Counted from the stretch's first letter, positions 1 through 12,299 are shown. The stretch is 64,000 bases of DNA from Cacajao melanocephalus (GCA_963573385.1 CAUYLG010021515.1:1-64000); one strand, 5' to 3'. The notes: generated from the sequence alone by a model not told the origin. Numbers and translations: made by a program.

Positions 1-340
1 GACATGGTTGAATCTGGAAACCATCATTCTCAGCAAACTGACACAAGCACAGAAAATCAAACACCGCATGTTCTCACTCATAGGTGGGTGTTGAACAGTG
101 AGAACACATGGACACAGGAAGGGGAGCATCACACACTGGGGTCTGTCGGGGGGAAATAGGGGAGGGACAGTGGGGGGTGGGGAGTTGGGGAGAGATAGCA
201 TGGGGAGAAATGCCAGATATAGGTGATGGAGAGGAAGGCAGCAAATCACACTGCCATGTGTGTACCTATGCAACAATCTTGCATGTTCTTCACATGTACC
301 CCAAAGCCTAAAATGCAATTAAAAAAAAGAAAAAAGAAAG
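1..340 (+). mobile_element. L1 LINE 3' end (primate L1PA/L1PB type)
   Basis: The 3' terminal part of an L1, running in from outside the window. It shows the usual end of ORF2 and 3' UTR: 'catgttctcactcatagg', 'gggaggga' runs, 'acctatgcaacaatctt', 'cacatgtaccccaaagcc', and then an A-rich tail at about 319-340. The short open frames here are by-products of this sequence. It abuts Tigger1 sequence directly and probably inserted into that element. Confidence 0.9.
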
Positions 341-371
341 AACTAATAAATCCCCCCCCTTTTTTTTCTTG

Positions 372-2620
372 GCTTAAAAAAATAAATCCATTGTACATAC
401 CTTAATTTAAAAATATTTTATTGCTAAAAAATGCTAACCAGCATCTGAGTCTTCAGAGAGTCATTGTCTTTTTCCTGGTGGAGGGTCTTGCTTCAAAGTT
501 GATGGCTGCTGACTAATCAGATTGGTGGTTGCTAAATGTTGGGGTGGCTGTGGCAGATTTTAAAAATAAGACAAAAATGAAGTTTGCCACATTGATTGAC
601 TCTCTCACAAAAGAATCTCTGTAGCTTGCCATGCTGTTTCATAGCATTTTACCCACAGTAGAACTTCTTTCAAAATTAGAATCAATCCTCTGAAGCTCTG
701 CTATTGTTTTATCAACTAAGTGTATGGAATATTCTGAATTTTTTGTTGCTGTTTCCAGAATGTTCACAACCTCTTCACTAGGAGTAGATTCCATTTCAAT
801 ATACCACTTTCTTTTCTCATCCATAGAAAGCAACTCCTCATCTGTTCAAGTTCTATTAAGAAATTAGAGTAATTCAGCCACGTCTTCAAGATCCACTTCT
901 AATTCTAGTTATCTTGCTTTTTCCTCCACATCTGCAGTTGCTTCCTGTAATGAAGTCTTGTACCCCTCAAAAGTCATCCATGAGCGTTAGAGTCGACTTC
1001 TTCCAAATATAGTTTAATGTTGATATTTTTATTTTCTCCCACAAATCACTAATGTACTTAAATGGCCTCTAGAATTATGAATCCTTTTCAGAAGGTTTTC
1101 GATTTACTTTGCCAAGATCCATCAGAAGAATTACTATCTATGGTAGCTATAGCCTTATGAAATATATTTCATAAATAATAAGACTTGAAAGTCAAAATTA
1201 CCTCTTGATCCATGGGTTACAGAAAGGATGTTGTATTAGCAGGCCTGAAAACAACATTAATCTCCTATGGATTTTCATCAGAGCTCTTGAATGACCAGGT
1301 ACATTGTGAATGAGAAGTAATATTTCAGAAAAGATCTCTTTTTTCCTGAGTGGTAGGTGTCTTAACAGTGAGCTTAATATATATAGTAAACCATGCTGTA
1401 AACAGATTTGCCATCACCTGGGCTTTGTTGTTCCATTTCTAGAGCACAGGCAGAGTAGATTTAGCATCATTCTTAAGGGCCCTATGATTTCTGAAATAAT
1501 GAGCACTGGCTTCAACTTAAAGTCACCAGCTGCATTAGCTCCTAACAAGAGGGTCAGCCTCTCCTTTGAAGCTTTGAAGGCGGGCATTGACTTCTTCTCT
1601 CTAGCTATGAAAGTCCAAGATGGCTTATTCCAATAGAAAGCTGTTTTGTCTACATTGAAAATCTGTTGTTGAGTGTGCCACCTTAGTCATTCTCTTAGCT
1701 AGATCTTCTGGATAACTTGCAGCTTCTCCATCACCACTTGTTGCTTCGCCTTGCACTTTTATGTTTGGAGATGGCTTCTTTCTTTAAACCCCATGAACCA
1801 ACCTTACTAGCTTCAAACTTTTCTTTTTAGATGTCCTCACTTCTTTCAGCCTTCAAAGAATTGAAGGGAGCTATGGCCTTGCTCTGGATTTGGTTTTGGC
1901 TTAAGGGAAGGTTTTGCCTGGTTTGATTTTCTGTCTAGACCACTGAAACTTTCTTCATACCAGCAATAAGGATGTTCGCTTTTTTATAATTTGTGTGTTC
2001 ACTGGAGTAGCACGTTTAATTTCCTTCAATCACATTTCCTTTGTATTCACAACTTGGCTAAATGTTTGGCACAAGATGCCTAGCTTTTAGCCTGTCTCTC
2101 TCGGCTTTCGACATGCTTTCTTCACCAAGCTTAATCATTTTTAGCTTTTGATTTAAAGTGAGAGATGTTGGACTCCCCTTTCACTTGAACACTTACAGCC
2201 CATTGTAGAGTTATTAATTGGCCTAATTTCAATATTGTTTTGTCTCAGAGAATAGGGAGGCCTGAGGAGAGGGAAAGAGATGGGAGAGGGTCCACCTCAG
2301 TGGACCAGTCAGAACGTATAAAACGTTTGTTGATTAAGTTCACCATCTTATATAGGTGTGGTCCATGCTACCCGAAAACAATTGTAACATCAAAGATCAC
2401 TGATCACAGAGCACCCTAACACGTGATAATAATAATGACAAGATTTTAAATATTTCAAGAATGCCCAAGATGTGACACAGAGACACAAGGTGAGCACATG
2501 CTGTCTGAAAAATGATGCCAATAGACTTGCTCAACTCAGGGTTGCTACAAACCTTCAGTTTGTAAAAAATGCAAGATCTGAGAAGCTCAATAAACAAAGC
2601 ACCATAAGATATGCCATATA
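372..2620 (-). mobile_element. Tigger1 DNA transposon (Tc1/mariner-pogo), nearly complete
   Basis: About 2.25 kb matching the Tigger1 element from roughly 165 bases inside one end ('ttgtacataccttaattt') to the other terminus ('aagctcaataaacaaagc...atatgcc'). Pogo-type elements move by cut and paste and duplicate a TA target. The transposase reads on the minus strand. The missing outer end at the left coincides with the L1 poly(A) tail, so the L1 probably landed inside this copy and the rest lies before the window. Confidence 0.9.
460..2203 (-). pseudogene. Tigger1 transposase, dead (pogo/CENP-B-like family)
   Basis: Relic of the transposase gene of the surrounding Tigger1. The expected start codon is at 2201-2203 (read on the minus strand) and the frame runs down to about 460. 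In the family the protein has an N-terminal CENP-B/pogo helix-turn-helix DNA-binding part and a DDE catalytic core that cuts and joins the element ends in the nucleus. Here many stops and indels break the frame. The longest surviving piece, 639-833, gives 64 residues from the C-terminal part (MDEKRKW...ESTPSEE...[15 protein letters not shown]). Another piece near 1310-1640 is open only on the opposite strand and is not coding. No function is expected. Confidence 0.8.
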
Positions 2621-3289
2621 GGCAGAAAGTGGTGGCCAGGTGTGGCTGGAGCGAGCAGCAAGTTGGGGGCAGGTGTAAGATAGGGGAGAATGGGGCCACA
2701 TACCTGGGGTCCTGGATAGCATAAAAAGAGCTCCCACCCTTTCTTATGCCATGATTCATCGGACCCAGAAGGTCCTGTGGACTTGCCTTGGCTGATCTCA
2801 CATAATAGGATTGTAACTCTTCTTCTCTACACCACTGCTAAGTAAGATATGTGTTTTTAACGAGGCAGCCTTATATTTGCTCCAAGGGATAGAAGATAAC
2901 CTTCTAAAAATGCCGGTTCTTGAGCCATTGTTACTTCCACTAGTTTACGCTAACGATGTGGCTATCTCATAATGGATCATAACCCTCCCATGTGTCGGGG
3001 CACCACTGCTGGTAGCTTTTGGAGGGCATCTGCAGAGAAATTACTGAGTGTTGTTGAGGAGAAGTGGCACGAATAGCTTTTTCATTTTCTTTTTTAGGTT
3101 CTCACACAGCTATATACAGATTTCTACTGTTAACAGATTGAATTTTAATGGTTCGTGTCTTGTCTAGCAGTTATAGTGCCAGGAGCATGCCCAGAGTGAG
3201 TGTAGCATTTTGTCCATCGTGCCCAGCACACTGCCTGCTACACACATGGGTGCCCCATGCCTGTGTGAGTTACACTTGCGTTTGAGGTA
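2621..3289. other. No recognised feature
   Basis: Begins with a G-rich then C-rich stretch (2640-2780) reminiscent of a degraded LTR, but I cannot name a family. No exon-like structure is visible. Confidence 0.4.
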
Positions 3290-4080
3290 GGTGACAGTGG
3301 CAGATGGAGAGATTAAGCTTGAATCTGGCAACATCTCAATAAGGAGGTACTTGCTATAGATGAAAAATTATGATAAGTTGCTGGAGAAAAGGGGTCTGAT
3401 TGGAGTGGGAACTAGAGGGCAGAAGGGTGAATTTAGACATGAGGAGGGAGAGGACAACACTCTAGATGACTAAGTTTCTGGCTTGGATAACTGGATAAGG
3501 AATGCAGAAAGAAGAGATGAACACAGAAAAATCATGAGGTAAACACTGGACCCAGGTGACTGGCCCTGTTTCCATTGAACACCCTGGGGAGGAGGAGAAG
3601 CAGTCTGTTGACAGATGGGCCCGGGGCTTGGGGTTGAGGTTGGGCCTAGAGAAATGTCTGGGAGTCGTCAGCATGAGGTGGGGGTTAGCCACGGAGATAA
3701 CCAGCGTGCTGCACTATCCTTTCAGGGAGAGAGTGAGAGTGAACCTATGACAGAACCCCAAGGAGCAGCAAAGCATAAGGAGCAACAAGAGGGATGAGAC
3801 CAAGGAACTGCTGGAGAGGCGGGAAGTAGACTGGACGTGCAGTGTCACAATATCACAGAAACCACAGGGAGCAACATGTTCAGGAGGGAGGGAGACATGA
3901 TCAGGGGCCAAAGGGCTCTGAGAGCCAGGCCAGATGAAGACTCTGATGTGGCCTTTGGAGTTAGTGGCCTGGAGGTCATTGGTCCCCTGGTAAGAACAGT
4001 TTTGTGGAGTGGAGTGACAGGGAGGGAAGCCAAGGGGAGGAGGGGAGGCAGTGAAGACGGTAGCTGTACACTGGCTGGAG
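3290..4080 (-). mobile_element. L2 LINE fragment, reverse-transcriptase region
   Basis: Old CR1-type LINE2 in reverse orientation. Landmarks are 'gtttctggcttggataac' (3473-3490), 'gggagtcgtcagcatgag' (3660-3677) and 'ggaggtcattggtcccct' (3970-3987), which are reverse complements of conserved segments of L2 ORF2. The edge at the left is uncertain. Heavily mutated, with no usable frame. Confidence 0.7.
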
Positions 4081-5223
4081 ACTAGCACCTAGCCCACTGC
4101 CTTGTCCCTCCCCGAGCTGGATGCTTGGGAATCCTGAGATAACTGAAAGGAAGGCAGAGAACACCGGGCTCACAGACTGGAGGTGTTGGCTCCACCTGGG
4201 TCATATAGCCCTTATATAAGTCCAACCCCACAAATGAGATTTCATAAAGACATAGTAACTGTTGCATCCTCCCAAGCCCCATGTCTTCTGTCCCCTTCCT
4301 GGTGTCTTGTGAGGCTGGAGGAAAGTTACTGATGTTATCTTGTCCAGTTTGGTCCAGAGCTTTGAAGATGTTTTCTTTGAGTGAAATTGAGTCCTTCTGA
4401 GACAATGCCGGTGACAGTAGGTGAAATCCAAAACAGATGGCTGAGCAGGAGCATTTCTAGCCCTTATGTCACTGTCTAGCCATTGATGCAATCCCCCTAA
4501 GCCCCAATAGGGACCTGTGCAAAGGGAAGGGTGGCTGATAAAAGTGTTCTGCTCAACGTAGCATGTCTCTCTGATCATGTACTGATCGTGTACGTGATCT
4601 CAGTGGTCATCAGTACTACTTCTCCACCAATTCCTTCAAGAAGGTTGGTTGTGAAAGGACAGTGAGAGGAAAATGTCTGAAGGGGGCATATGGGGCCAAG
4701 AGTTGTTAAAGGTGGAGCGACTCAAGGCTATTCACTGTCCCTCCAGGTCTGGATTTTCAGGAGGCTTTGTGCTTGCAAGGACAGGATTTTTTTTTTTATT
4801 CCCAATTATCATCATCTCTGTTCTGTGGCACAGATAAATTTGGTCTTAAACGGAATTTGTTTCCATACACTGCTTTTCCCACTTCTGCCCCTTTAGAAGA
4901 CTTCGTTCCTCATGGCTTATCAGGATGGAGCACTGTATTTTGTTATCGCCTGTCTTGTAGCAATACCACATTCATTTTGTTTTCAATTACCAAGATGTAG
5001 TTTGAAAGGCCTTATCTAGCAGACACATAGCTTGCATCTTCCCTGTGCAGTATTTCCCTGCAGTCCTGCAGGGGCTTCCTTAGGTGCCAGCCTGGCCCAC
5101 GTCTGTTTTCTGCCCCTCAGCGAGATGGCCTCCTCTTGGCACCCTGGCGCTACGGTAGTCCATCACCTAATCTCATGCCTGTCCCACCATGTTCTCTGCA
5201 TTCCTTCTGAAGATTTTATTTGT
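4081..5223. other. No recognised feature
   Basis: Apparently unique sequence with a short T run near 4788-4798. Several overlapping short frames on both strands look random, and I see no splice-flanked exon. Confidence 0.4.
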
Positions 5224-5247
5224 TTTTTATTTTATTTTATTTTATTA
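5224..5247 (+). repeat. (TTTTA)n short simple repeat
   Basis: About five imperfect units of TTTTA/ATTTT after 'tttgtttt'. Not attached to a recognisable Alu or L1 tail. Confidence 0.7.
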
Positions 5248-5774
5248 AGACTTAGGAGCCTCAGAGGGCCCTAGATGGAAAAGTAATTGCTACAAAGCTG
5301 TCAGGAATGCAGAGAACAAGTGTAGCTAATTTGTCTGTTTCCATTTCCTGAATTAAAAAGAGAAATGCAACAAATTAAACTAATTGCTGAGACTCCATTG
5401 GTGCTAGAGCCAAGCCATCTGTGCAAGGAATTTCAGGGTCCTGCCTCAGCTCATGACCTGCAGCTCTACTCTGGTGAGTCAGGTGGTGGTAGGCAGCTGG
5501 TGGCTACCTTCTGGTGACAGGGGCTTCAGGGATGATGGCCTCAGCCTTGGAGCAAGTAAATTTGAAATGGATGGAGTGGAACCTGTGTAATCCCTTCATA
5601 GGCTTCCAAAAGAAAGAGAATAAGAAAGAAAAATATTCCTGGCCACCCAGGATACAAGAAAGGCGGTTTTCTTCTATTTTACCTTCTCCATCTCTTCTTC
5701 CCTCCCCATCTCCCAACTGACCCTTTCCATTTTCTCCTCTCTCTGCCCTGACTTCACCCTGCCCCTCCATTTGT
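5248..5774. other. No recognised feature; candidate conserved block at 5325-5400
   Basis: Unique sequence. 5325-5400 is an AT-rich, non-repetitive block with TAAT-type homeodomain-like cores ('gtagctaattt', 'aaactaattgc'), the kind of sequence often found in conserved noncoding elements. Conservation cannot be judged from one sequence. Confidence 0.3.
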
Positions 5775-6110
5775 TTGTCATTTCATTCACTCAGTCTGAC
5801 CCATTTGCTATTCTGGGTCCTGGAGATACGGTGGTCAACAAGACAGGCAAGATAGTCTCAAGCATGGTTAAGTTCTGTGAAGGGAATCAGCAGGTGTCAG
5901 TGATGGAAAATGACAGGGAGAGGGTAGTGAGGAGTGACATCTCTGAGGCAGGACGTGGGGATGAGAAGGAGCCAAGCTTGAGAACATTCAAGGGGCAGGG
6001 CTCAGAGGGAAAGGCAATTCCAAGGCCTCCCAGAGAAGCATTGAGAGCAGGAGTCAGGAGGGAGAGGAGGCATTGAGGGTAGGGGACAGGAGGGGATGAT
6101 GGAGGAGTTG
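5775..6110 (-). mobile_element. L2 LINE 3' end
   Basis: Reverse-orientation L2 tail: 'tttgtcatttcattcactca' at the 3' end, then 'ctgggtcctggagatacg' and the lesion-rich interior. Matches the conserved end of L2 read backwards (about '...gtgcctggcac...aatgaatgaa'). Confidence 0.65.
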
Positions 6111-6904
6111 GAGAGAGGTTGGGATGTTTGCACCTGTTTCTGATCCTCATAAAGAATTCTGTTGTCTTCTGTGCCTTCCATCCTGATCCTCTGAACTGGG
6201 TTATGATGTGGCTGTCCCAGGACTCTTTGCACTGGGCTGTGAAGGGCAAGATGCCCCTTGTGATTTCATCAACTCATGGAAATAGGCGTTGATTTTACTT
6301 GGAACTCTGCAGAGCTCCAGCCAGAACCTCTGCTACTTTCCCAGCAGCTTAGGGAGAGTGGCCTTTACCTTCTCCCCTATGGAGGAGCTTGGCCTGTGTT
6401 GGGCAGCAGATGCCAGGAGCTGATGGGATATTCAGGGGCAAGGAAAGACCCAACAATCTGTGTAAGGAGTAACTTGTGTGAGGCCGGTGGAGAGAAGGCT
6501 TTCTGTGGCTGGATGCTAGGATCTGTCTATGGGAGGAGCTGAGATGTCCCTGCGCCAGGCTTGTGTCTCGTTGGTTTCTTCTGACTCTGGTTATTTGAAT
6601 CATGTCTGCTGTGAGCTTATTTGGCTAGTCTCCTAAACATAGCTGTGTGTCCTTGGGAGAAAGCTAAAGCCGAGATGCTCACTGGAGAAAGCCTACTTTA
6701 CGGGGTCACTTAAAAATTGGTAAAATTTGTTCTTGTCCTGGAGAATCCTCTTGCTTGCAGTCACTGGACTAACGGCTAGGGCCACGCCTTAGCAATTGCT
6801 GGTGACGATCATAGTGGCACAGAAGCAGTCAACGAAGTCGGGTATCAGCCACTGTGGTAAGTGTGTTGGCTGGATTGTATCCTATGCCATAGATAATAGT
6901 CACA
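6111..6904. other. No recognised feature
   Basis: Apparently unique sequence, no simple repeats, no exon-like structure. Confidence 0.4.
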
Positions 6905-7015
6905 GTTCTGTATTAGAAATAAAGAGCTAAAGCATAGAGTGGGCTAGGTGACTTGCTCGAAGTCACACTCCTGGGAAAGAATGGAGCTGGAATTTTAATC
7001 CAGGCAGTCTCTCTA
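6905..7015 (-). mobile_element. MIR SINE fragment
   Basis: Reverse-orientation core of MIR: 'gtgacttgctcgaagtcaca' followed by 'gagctggaattttaatccag', the complement of the tRNA-derived part. Confidence 0.7.
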
Positions 7016-7221
7016 CCTCTGTGCCTGTCTGCCTGCTGATAAGAAGTTCCTGAGGGACTAAGCAATCTGCCGATGTCTACACAGCCGGCGAGGGCTGGAA
7101 ACCGGGCTCACTGTTAGTCTTTCGAGAGACTGAGGCTCTCTCAGCCTTCCCTGAGCTCCCTCTGGCATTCTCCAGGTTCCTGATAACCCACAGCAGTGGC
7201 TTCCAGGTCCCACCCCTAGAC

Positions 7222-7359
7222 CAGTGCCAAACAGGCTGCAAAAGTCCCCTGGAGAACTTATAAGTACAGAATCTTGGTCGCTACCACCAAGATTTTGATT
7301 TAAGGAGGTGAGATTTAGGAATCCCTATTTTGTTGTGAAGTCGGGTTTGAGAACCACTG
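7222..7359 (+). mobile_element. MER5A nonautonomous hAT DNA transposon
   Basis: Starts with 'cagtg' and ends 'tttgagaaccactg', the MER5A terminal inverted repeat, with 'cctggagaacttataag' inside. The flanks 'ctagac' and 'tccagac' may be a decayed 8-base target duplication. Mobilised in the past by a Charlie-type transposase; now fixed. Confidence 0.8.
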
Positions 7360-7369
7360 ATCCAGACAC

Positions 7370-7700
7370 TTACACTGTTATTTCCTTGAATAAACTTTCT
7401 CCCCTGATCTCTCTTCATCCTCTTTTAAGGCCAATAACTTTCTACACATTGAACCATGGTTTGCAGGCCAGGATGTCTTCCATGTCCCTTTTAGAGACTT
7501 TTTTCCTGACTTTCATCTCTGTTGAATTAGCTGCTCCTCCTTCTGTGACCCCATGCAGGTTGCTTCACACCATGTGTGGACGTTAGTGCCTGCTCACTCT
7601 TCTTTCCCAAACTACTGGGGATGAGTACTTTTGAATCATTTTATTCACAGTGTCTGCCACATAGTGAGTACACCATAAAGATGAATAGGATTGATGGATG
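7370..7700 (+). mobile_element. L2 LINE 3' end
   Basis: Forward L2: 'agagacttttttcctgactt' near 7492 and the 3' end 'gtctgccacatagtgagtac' near 7651 leading into 'aaagatgaatagg'. The left edge is uncertain. Confidence 0.6.
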
Positions 7701-8084
7701 CTTGGAAGGCTGTATTTACATGTAATGAAGTGGCCTGCATTTGCATATGGAGTCACCTGTCCTTCCCTGGCAGAGCCTTATAGGGGATGTCCGTAAGGTT
7801 CTCGTGCTTCAATTATTGCCATTCACATGCAGAACACCAGTGTGGGTGCTTTGTACCTAATGAACACACTAGTTGTTTTTCAAATCGTGGGTGTGGGTCT
7901 GCACTGACCCATCCATGTTCCTTTACCAGGCCTCCTTGGAAATTGGTGACCTGGGCCTGAAAGTCGGGTGGCCAGAGCTGAGGTCATGTGGGTCTAGAGG
8001 GGAGGAGAGCTTCAGCTTAGGAGCTCGGCCCGATGGCACTGTGGCCACTTCTGTTGAGCAAGTGAAGACCTTTAGCTCAGCGAC
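7701..8084. other. No recognised feature
   Basis: Unique sequence without repeat signatures. Confidence 0.4.
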
Positions 8085-8745
8085 TCTTGACTGAGCATGT
8101 GCAGCAGGCCAGCACCCCATGCTGGCCAGAGGGTTGGGTCAGAGCATCTCTGCCCTCAAGGAGTCCACAGTCTGACAGGCAAACCCAGAAGCAGAACTAT
8201 TGACCCAAAGGTTTAGTGTGAGGAGGGAGGTCACTCAGACAAGGGGTCTGAAATCTAGTCGGGACTGTGGGGTGAATCCAGGCCTTCTCTACGTAGCCTC
8301 CAGCCAGGTAAGCTCTTTGGTCTCACTCATTGTAAAGAAGGGATTATAATAGTATGTACTTGGTGTATGACGACAGGAAACACTGGCAAATATTTGTTGA
8401 ATAACCAAGAGCTGAGACACTATGTAGGAAAAGCTTCCCAGAAAAGGAGATGTCTGCATTTTGTTTTGAAGAATGAGTAAGATTTAGCCAGGAGAAGGGC
8501 GTTTCAAGGATGGAGGAAACTGCAGGAGCAAAGGCCCGGTGGCGTGTGAGGTAGATGAGGGAAGCTACTGGCAGCTCATTTGTTATCTAGGCGTTAAGTT
8601 TTAGGTGAGGAAAATCACAGCTGATGAGGGCTAGAGAGGTGGGTCCTACTAAGCTATTTAAACTTTATTCCAGAATTGATGGTATCCATTGAAGAATGCA
8701 GGGCACAAAAGTGGCATGATTGAGCCTGCACACTCTACACAGTCT
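8085..8745 (-). mobile_element. L2 LINE, 3' half in reverse orientation
   Basis: Segments appear in the order expected of one reverse L2: 'ctgccctcaaggagtccac' (8152), the frequent 'gaagaatgagtaagatttag' (8468), 'tccattgaagaatgcaggg' (8686) and 'gtggcatgattgagcc'. Diverged and gapped. Confidence 0.6.
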
Positions 8746-9439
8746 CGATAAGAAAGAGACCCTGATCTCTTTAGCTGTGCATTGATCAAGCTGGGATCTG
8801 TTCCTGTGGGCCCACTGCTGCAGAGCTATTTGCAGAGTATTGTCCTCATGTCCCTTTTAGCTACTGGTTCCGCAGAAGAGTGCCTTGGGGCTTGGACCAC
8901 TGGGAGCATATCAGCCTCATGGCCAGGTCCTGTCTACCATGCCCTGCGGTCTCCTGGGGGATGAAAGGGAATCATCAAGCAAATCCTAATCAGATTTTGC
9001 AGGCAGGAATCTGCCCAGCCCGATTTAGATTATCATATGTTATCCTCAGCTCAGAGAACTTGTCATGGTGGCAAGATTAGCTCACACTTTGCATTTGCCC
9101 TGGGAGTTTACACAGCAGCAAGCCTGTTTGTCAGCTAATGCTCCAAAGTTTCTAGCCCCCGTGGGGACCCTGTTTCCAGCTCTGTTTAATGTTTAATTCA
9201 AATGCAGCAAATGAGAGGTGCAAAGCTGATGGCAAGCTATAGACTTCTAGGCTTGGGAAACTGGCCATGAGGCCCCTCCAAGTCTAGCCCCCTGCCTGTT
9301 TCTCCCATTCCCTGAATCCAGCCTAGAATTTTCATTTCTGGGGCAGAAAATTGAGAGAGCCTCATTTTATGAGCAGAACCACAGCCCCTGTTGATTGGTG
9401 CTTCTAGTGCATCCTAGTCCTCATTGCTGATAGAATGAA
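8746..9439. other. No recognised repeat; candidate conserved block at 9085-9240
   Basis: Unique sequence. 9085-9240 is compositionally even and contains 'gtttaattcaaatgcagc', with an octamer-like core. Listed only as a candidate for comparison with other mammals. Confidence 0.3.
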
Positions 9440-9760
9440 AGACCCTAAAGCAGATACCCTTGTGTCACTGCCTGCCTCAGAAACTGACAGTAGCCCTCAC
9501 TGATGATGAAATAAAGTCCAAACTTAATAGGCCGGTGCTTCGTATTCCATCTGCAGACTAGACCCTTCTACCCCACACCTCCACCTTCCTCTTCTGCCTG
9601 TGTTTGCTCATGCTGCTGCTTCTCATTTCTACCTGCTGGAAAGCTTGTCTTTTCTCACAATGCCTCATTTCTACCTATTGGAAATCTTGTATGCTCTTCG
9701 GTGCCCAACATGATACTATTCCTTCCATCCAGATTTTTCTCATCTGTTGGTCTGCTTCCT
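9440..9760 (+). mobile_element. L2 LINE fragment
   Basis: Forward L2: 'atgaaataaagtccaaactt' (9505) followed by the typical 'ctagacccttctaccccac' and 'ctcatgctgctgcttctc' sections that encode the end of the L2 protein. Confidence 0.65.
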
Positions 9761-10339
9761 TGTCTTCCACTCGGTGTTTTAGGACCGGTATTAGAGTCAT
9801 CTGTGAGGTTGGCACTCCACACTGGAGGGTCCTTGAACTGATTATCTTGGTGTCACCTTTATTCCCCATCTTTCTGCCCAGTGCCCAGCTCAAGACCTCG
9901 CAGTCAGCTCATGATATGTATATAAAATTGGATTCGATTCCAAGACAAAGCTGGGCAACCCATTCATTTATCACCCATTATTTCAATATTTCATTGTGAG
10001 GATCAGGAGAAAGCCTTCTTCATGGCCTTTCTGTGTTGTTCCATTATCCCGGTGCCTAAACCCTGGAGTTTCTATTTTGAGACTGTTTGTCAGAGACTGG
10101 GAAGGAGAAAGCTGAGGAGGGGAAATGAGGCCTCCTCACAGCTCTGACCTGAATATTCTGGAATTGGCTCACCCGGTTTTCTTTCAACCAAGCTCGGCCA
10201 CAGCTGGAGGCCACAGCTGGAGGTGTCCTTGGGGTGGTGAAGGGAACTGCACCAAGGAATCAAATGATCCCCTGGTTCAGGTGATTGTCAGTCCGGGGTC
10301 TCTTAGTAGCAGGATCTTTGAGGACTGGAACTCACTGGT
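9761..10339. other. No recognised feature
   Basis: Unique sequence. A small direct duplication 'ccacagctggagg' occurs twice at 10199-10222. Confidence 0.4.
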
Positions 10340-10470
10340 TTCAAGTTTAGGAAGCTGGAAATGTCTTTGAATTTTGTGTTCCCTCCTGTGAAATGGGGAT
10401 ACTAATATATAGCTCATTGAGGAATAATAAGTCATTGAGGAATAAGATAATTCAGGTGATGTGTCTGATG
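10340..10470 (+). mobile_element. MIR SINE, 3' part
   Basis: 'tcctgtgaaatggggatact' followed by a run of TCATTGAGGAATAA repeated with slight change, matching the middle of MIR read forward. Confidence 0.5.
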
Positions 10471-10754
10471 CTTCAGAGAGTCAAGTATCTCTTCTTCCTC
10501 ATCTATCCGCCCCACCCCAGTCATCACCCCTTTATCTAAGGCCACTCAGGGTAGAGTTACAAACATTATTTTACAAAACATAATATTAATACTAGCATGT
10601 TACACGTGCATCTTTTTGCTTTACAAAGTGCATTACACTTGGCTTAGCAAATGCTTGCATGTGCTGTGTGCCTGGTGCTCGTGGCCATGCCACACTGTGC
10701 AGGTAGGTACAGAGATGATGAAGAGGCAGGTGCCAGAGGGGTGGAAAGCCAGAT

Positions 10755-10935
10755 GCTTGCCTCTCCAGATCCAGGCGGATCCCCATTCAGCTACTCAGTG
10801 GCTGTGTGACCTTGGGCAAGTGGCTTAACCTTTCTGAGTCTCTTCGCTGTAAGGCTGAGGTGCTAGCAGTCACATTGCAGTGTTATTCTGAGGATGAAAG
10901 GAGATACCTCCTGTGGTGCTCTGTTGCCTAGTGCT
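10755..10935 (+). mobile_element. MIR SINE
   Basis: Well-kept core 'gctgtgtgaccttgggcaag' (10801-10820), then 'ggcttaacctttctgagtc' and 'ggatgaaaggagatacc'. Confidence 0.85.
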
Positions 10936-11024
10936 CTGTCATATCAGTGTGATGTGAGCAGTGGCAAGGTGGGAGGAGTTGGGGCCTGGTCTTCACGGAG
11001 CACATGCCACAAGGGGATAGAAGG

Positions 11025-11185
11025 CCTCATCTATGTTTAATCTTCAGAAAAGCCCCAGGAAGAAGGTAGGGACAGTCTTATTAATCCCCACATCTTTTGT
11101 TTTAAGGGAAGTCAGGGGCTTCCCCAAGTCTCATGGCTGGCAGGTCATTAAGTGGGGCTTGGAGCAGGTCTTCTGCCTCATACTT
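11025..11185 (-). mobile_element. MIR SINE
   Basis: Reverse MIR: 'taatccccacatctttt', 'ggcttccccaagtctcatgg', 'ctggcaggtcattaagtgg'. Confidence 0.6.
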
Positions 11186-11884
11186 TTGGCTAGCTGACCT
11201 CAGGAATGAGCTCCCCTCAATCTCTGCTGGAGATAGAGCAAGGCAAACAATCTGTCATCACGCTAGGCAGGATTGAGGCTGCTACTGGGGGAATTTTTAG
11301 TAGAAAAATTGGTTAAACAAAAAGGTGTCATGAGAGGGTGATGGGACCCCCACCCCTAAGAGTGGTTCTCAGGTGTCTAGGGTGCTTGGATAAAGCAGAC
11401 GGGGAAATCGGATGACCCCTGAAGGTCTGCCAACCCTGGCAGCCTGTAATTCACCCTGTGTGACAACTTAAATGTGTAAGTTAACTAATTGGTAGCATTA
11501 TGTCCTATTAAGGGAGAGCAAATGGCTATGCCTTTTCGGAGACAAAATCAGAGCCGAAATCAAATGCTCTCAGAGGAATTCAGAGCTGGTGCCTTTATTT
11601 TTAGATCAAATTGGGAAAAGGGGACAGATATTTTGTTTTCTCACTGGCTGTGGTTAGAAACAAGTCCTTTTATTTTTATTAACCCAGTATGGATGTGGTT
11701 CTTAGCAGACTGGTGATGGACTCTGCCTTTTGCACAGTCCTATTTTTGTAATAAAAACTTATTTTAATATTGGAGGAAAAATAACATCAGGGTTGAAATA
11801 GCCTGAATGGCCTTAGAAATACTCTGTACAGTCAGTCATGTATTAGCCAGGTTGGAAACAGAGGAAGTCACCAATTCCCTACCC
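11186..11884. other. No recognised feature
   Basis: Unique sequence, AT-rich toward 11740-11820. Confidence 0.4.
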
Positions 11885-12075
11885 AACACATCATTGTTTT
11901 CTGAGCACCTGCTCTTCTGGGCTGGGGACTGTGCTAGTCCTTGGGGTTGCAGAGGGACTCTTAGCCATTTATTAAGGTTATTCTGAGCTACTGTCTTAAG
12001 ACTAGTTCAGGGGACACAGTGGATTACACGGCAAAAAAGAGCGCTGCTCTTGTGGATGTGCCTTCTACTGGGAGA
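11885..12075 (-). mobile_element. L2 LINE 3' end
   Basis: Reverse L2 end: 'ttttctgagcacctgctctt', 'gggactgtgctagtccttgg', then after an insertion-like spacer 'gacacagtggattacacgg' and 'ctgctcttgtggatgtgcc'. Confidence 0.65.
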
Positions 12076-12299
12076 GATAAACAAGAAAGTGTCTCAGGTG
12101 GGCCAGCCCAGATGCAGGTCACTGGCAGTCTTAGTCTGAACAAATCTGCATTTCTTATTTCTGCCCTCTTCCTATCTGAGGGTGCAGGGCTGGTGTGAGG
12201 GTGGCCCCAGAGGAAGAGGAGTTGGTTGGGCTGGTACGAGACTCCATCACTTGCTTTCCCTTCTTCCCCGATAGAGTCTATAGAAAAAAACTTCAGCAC

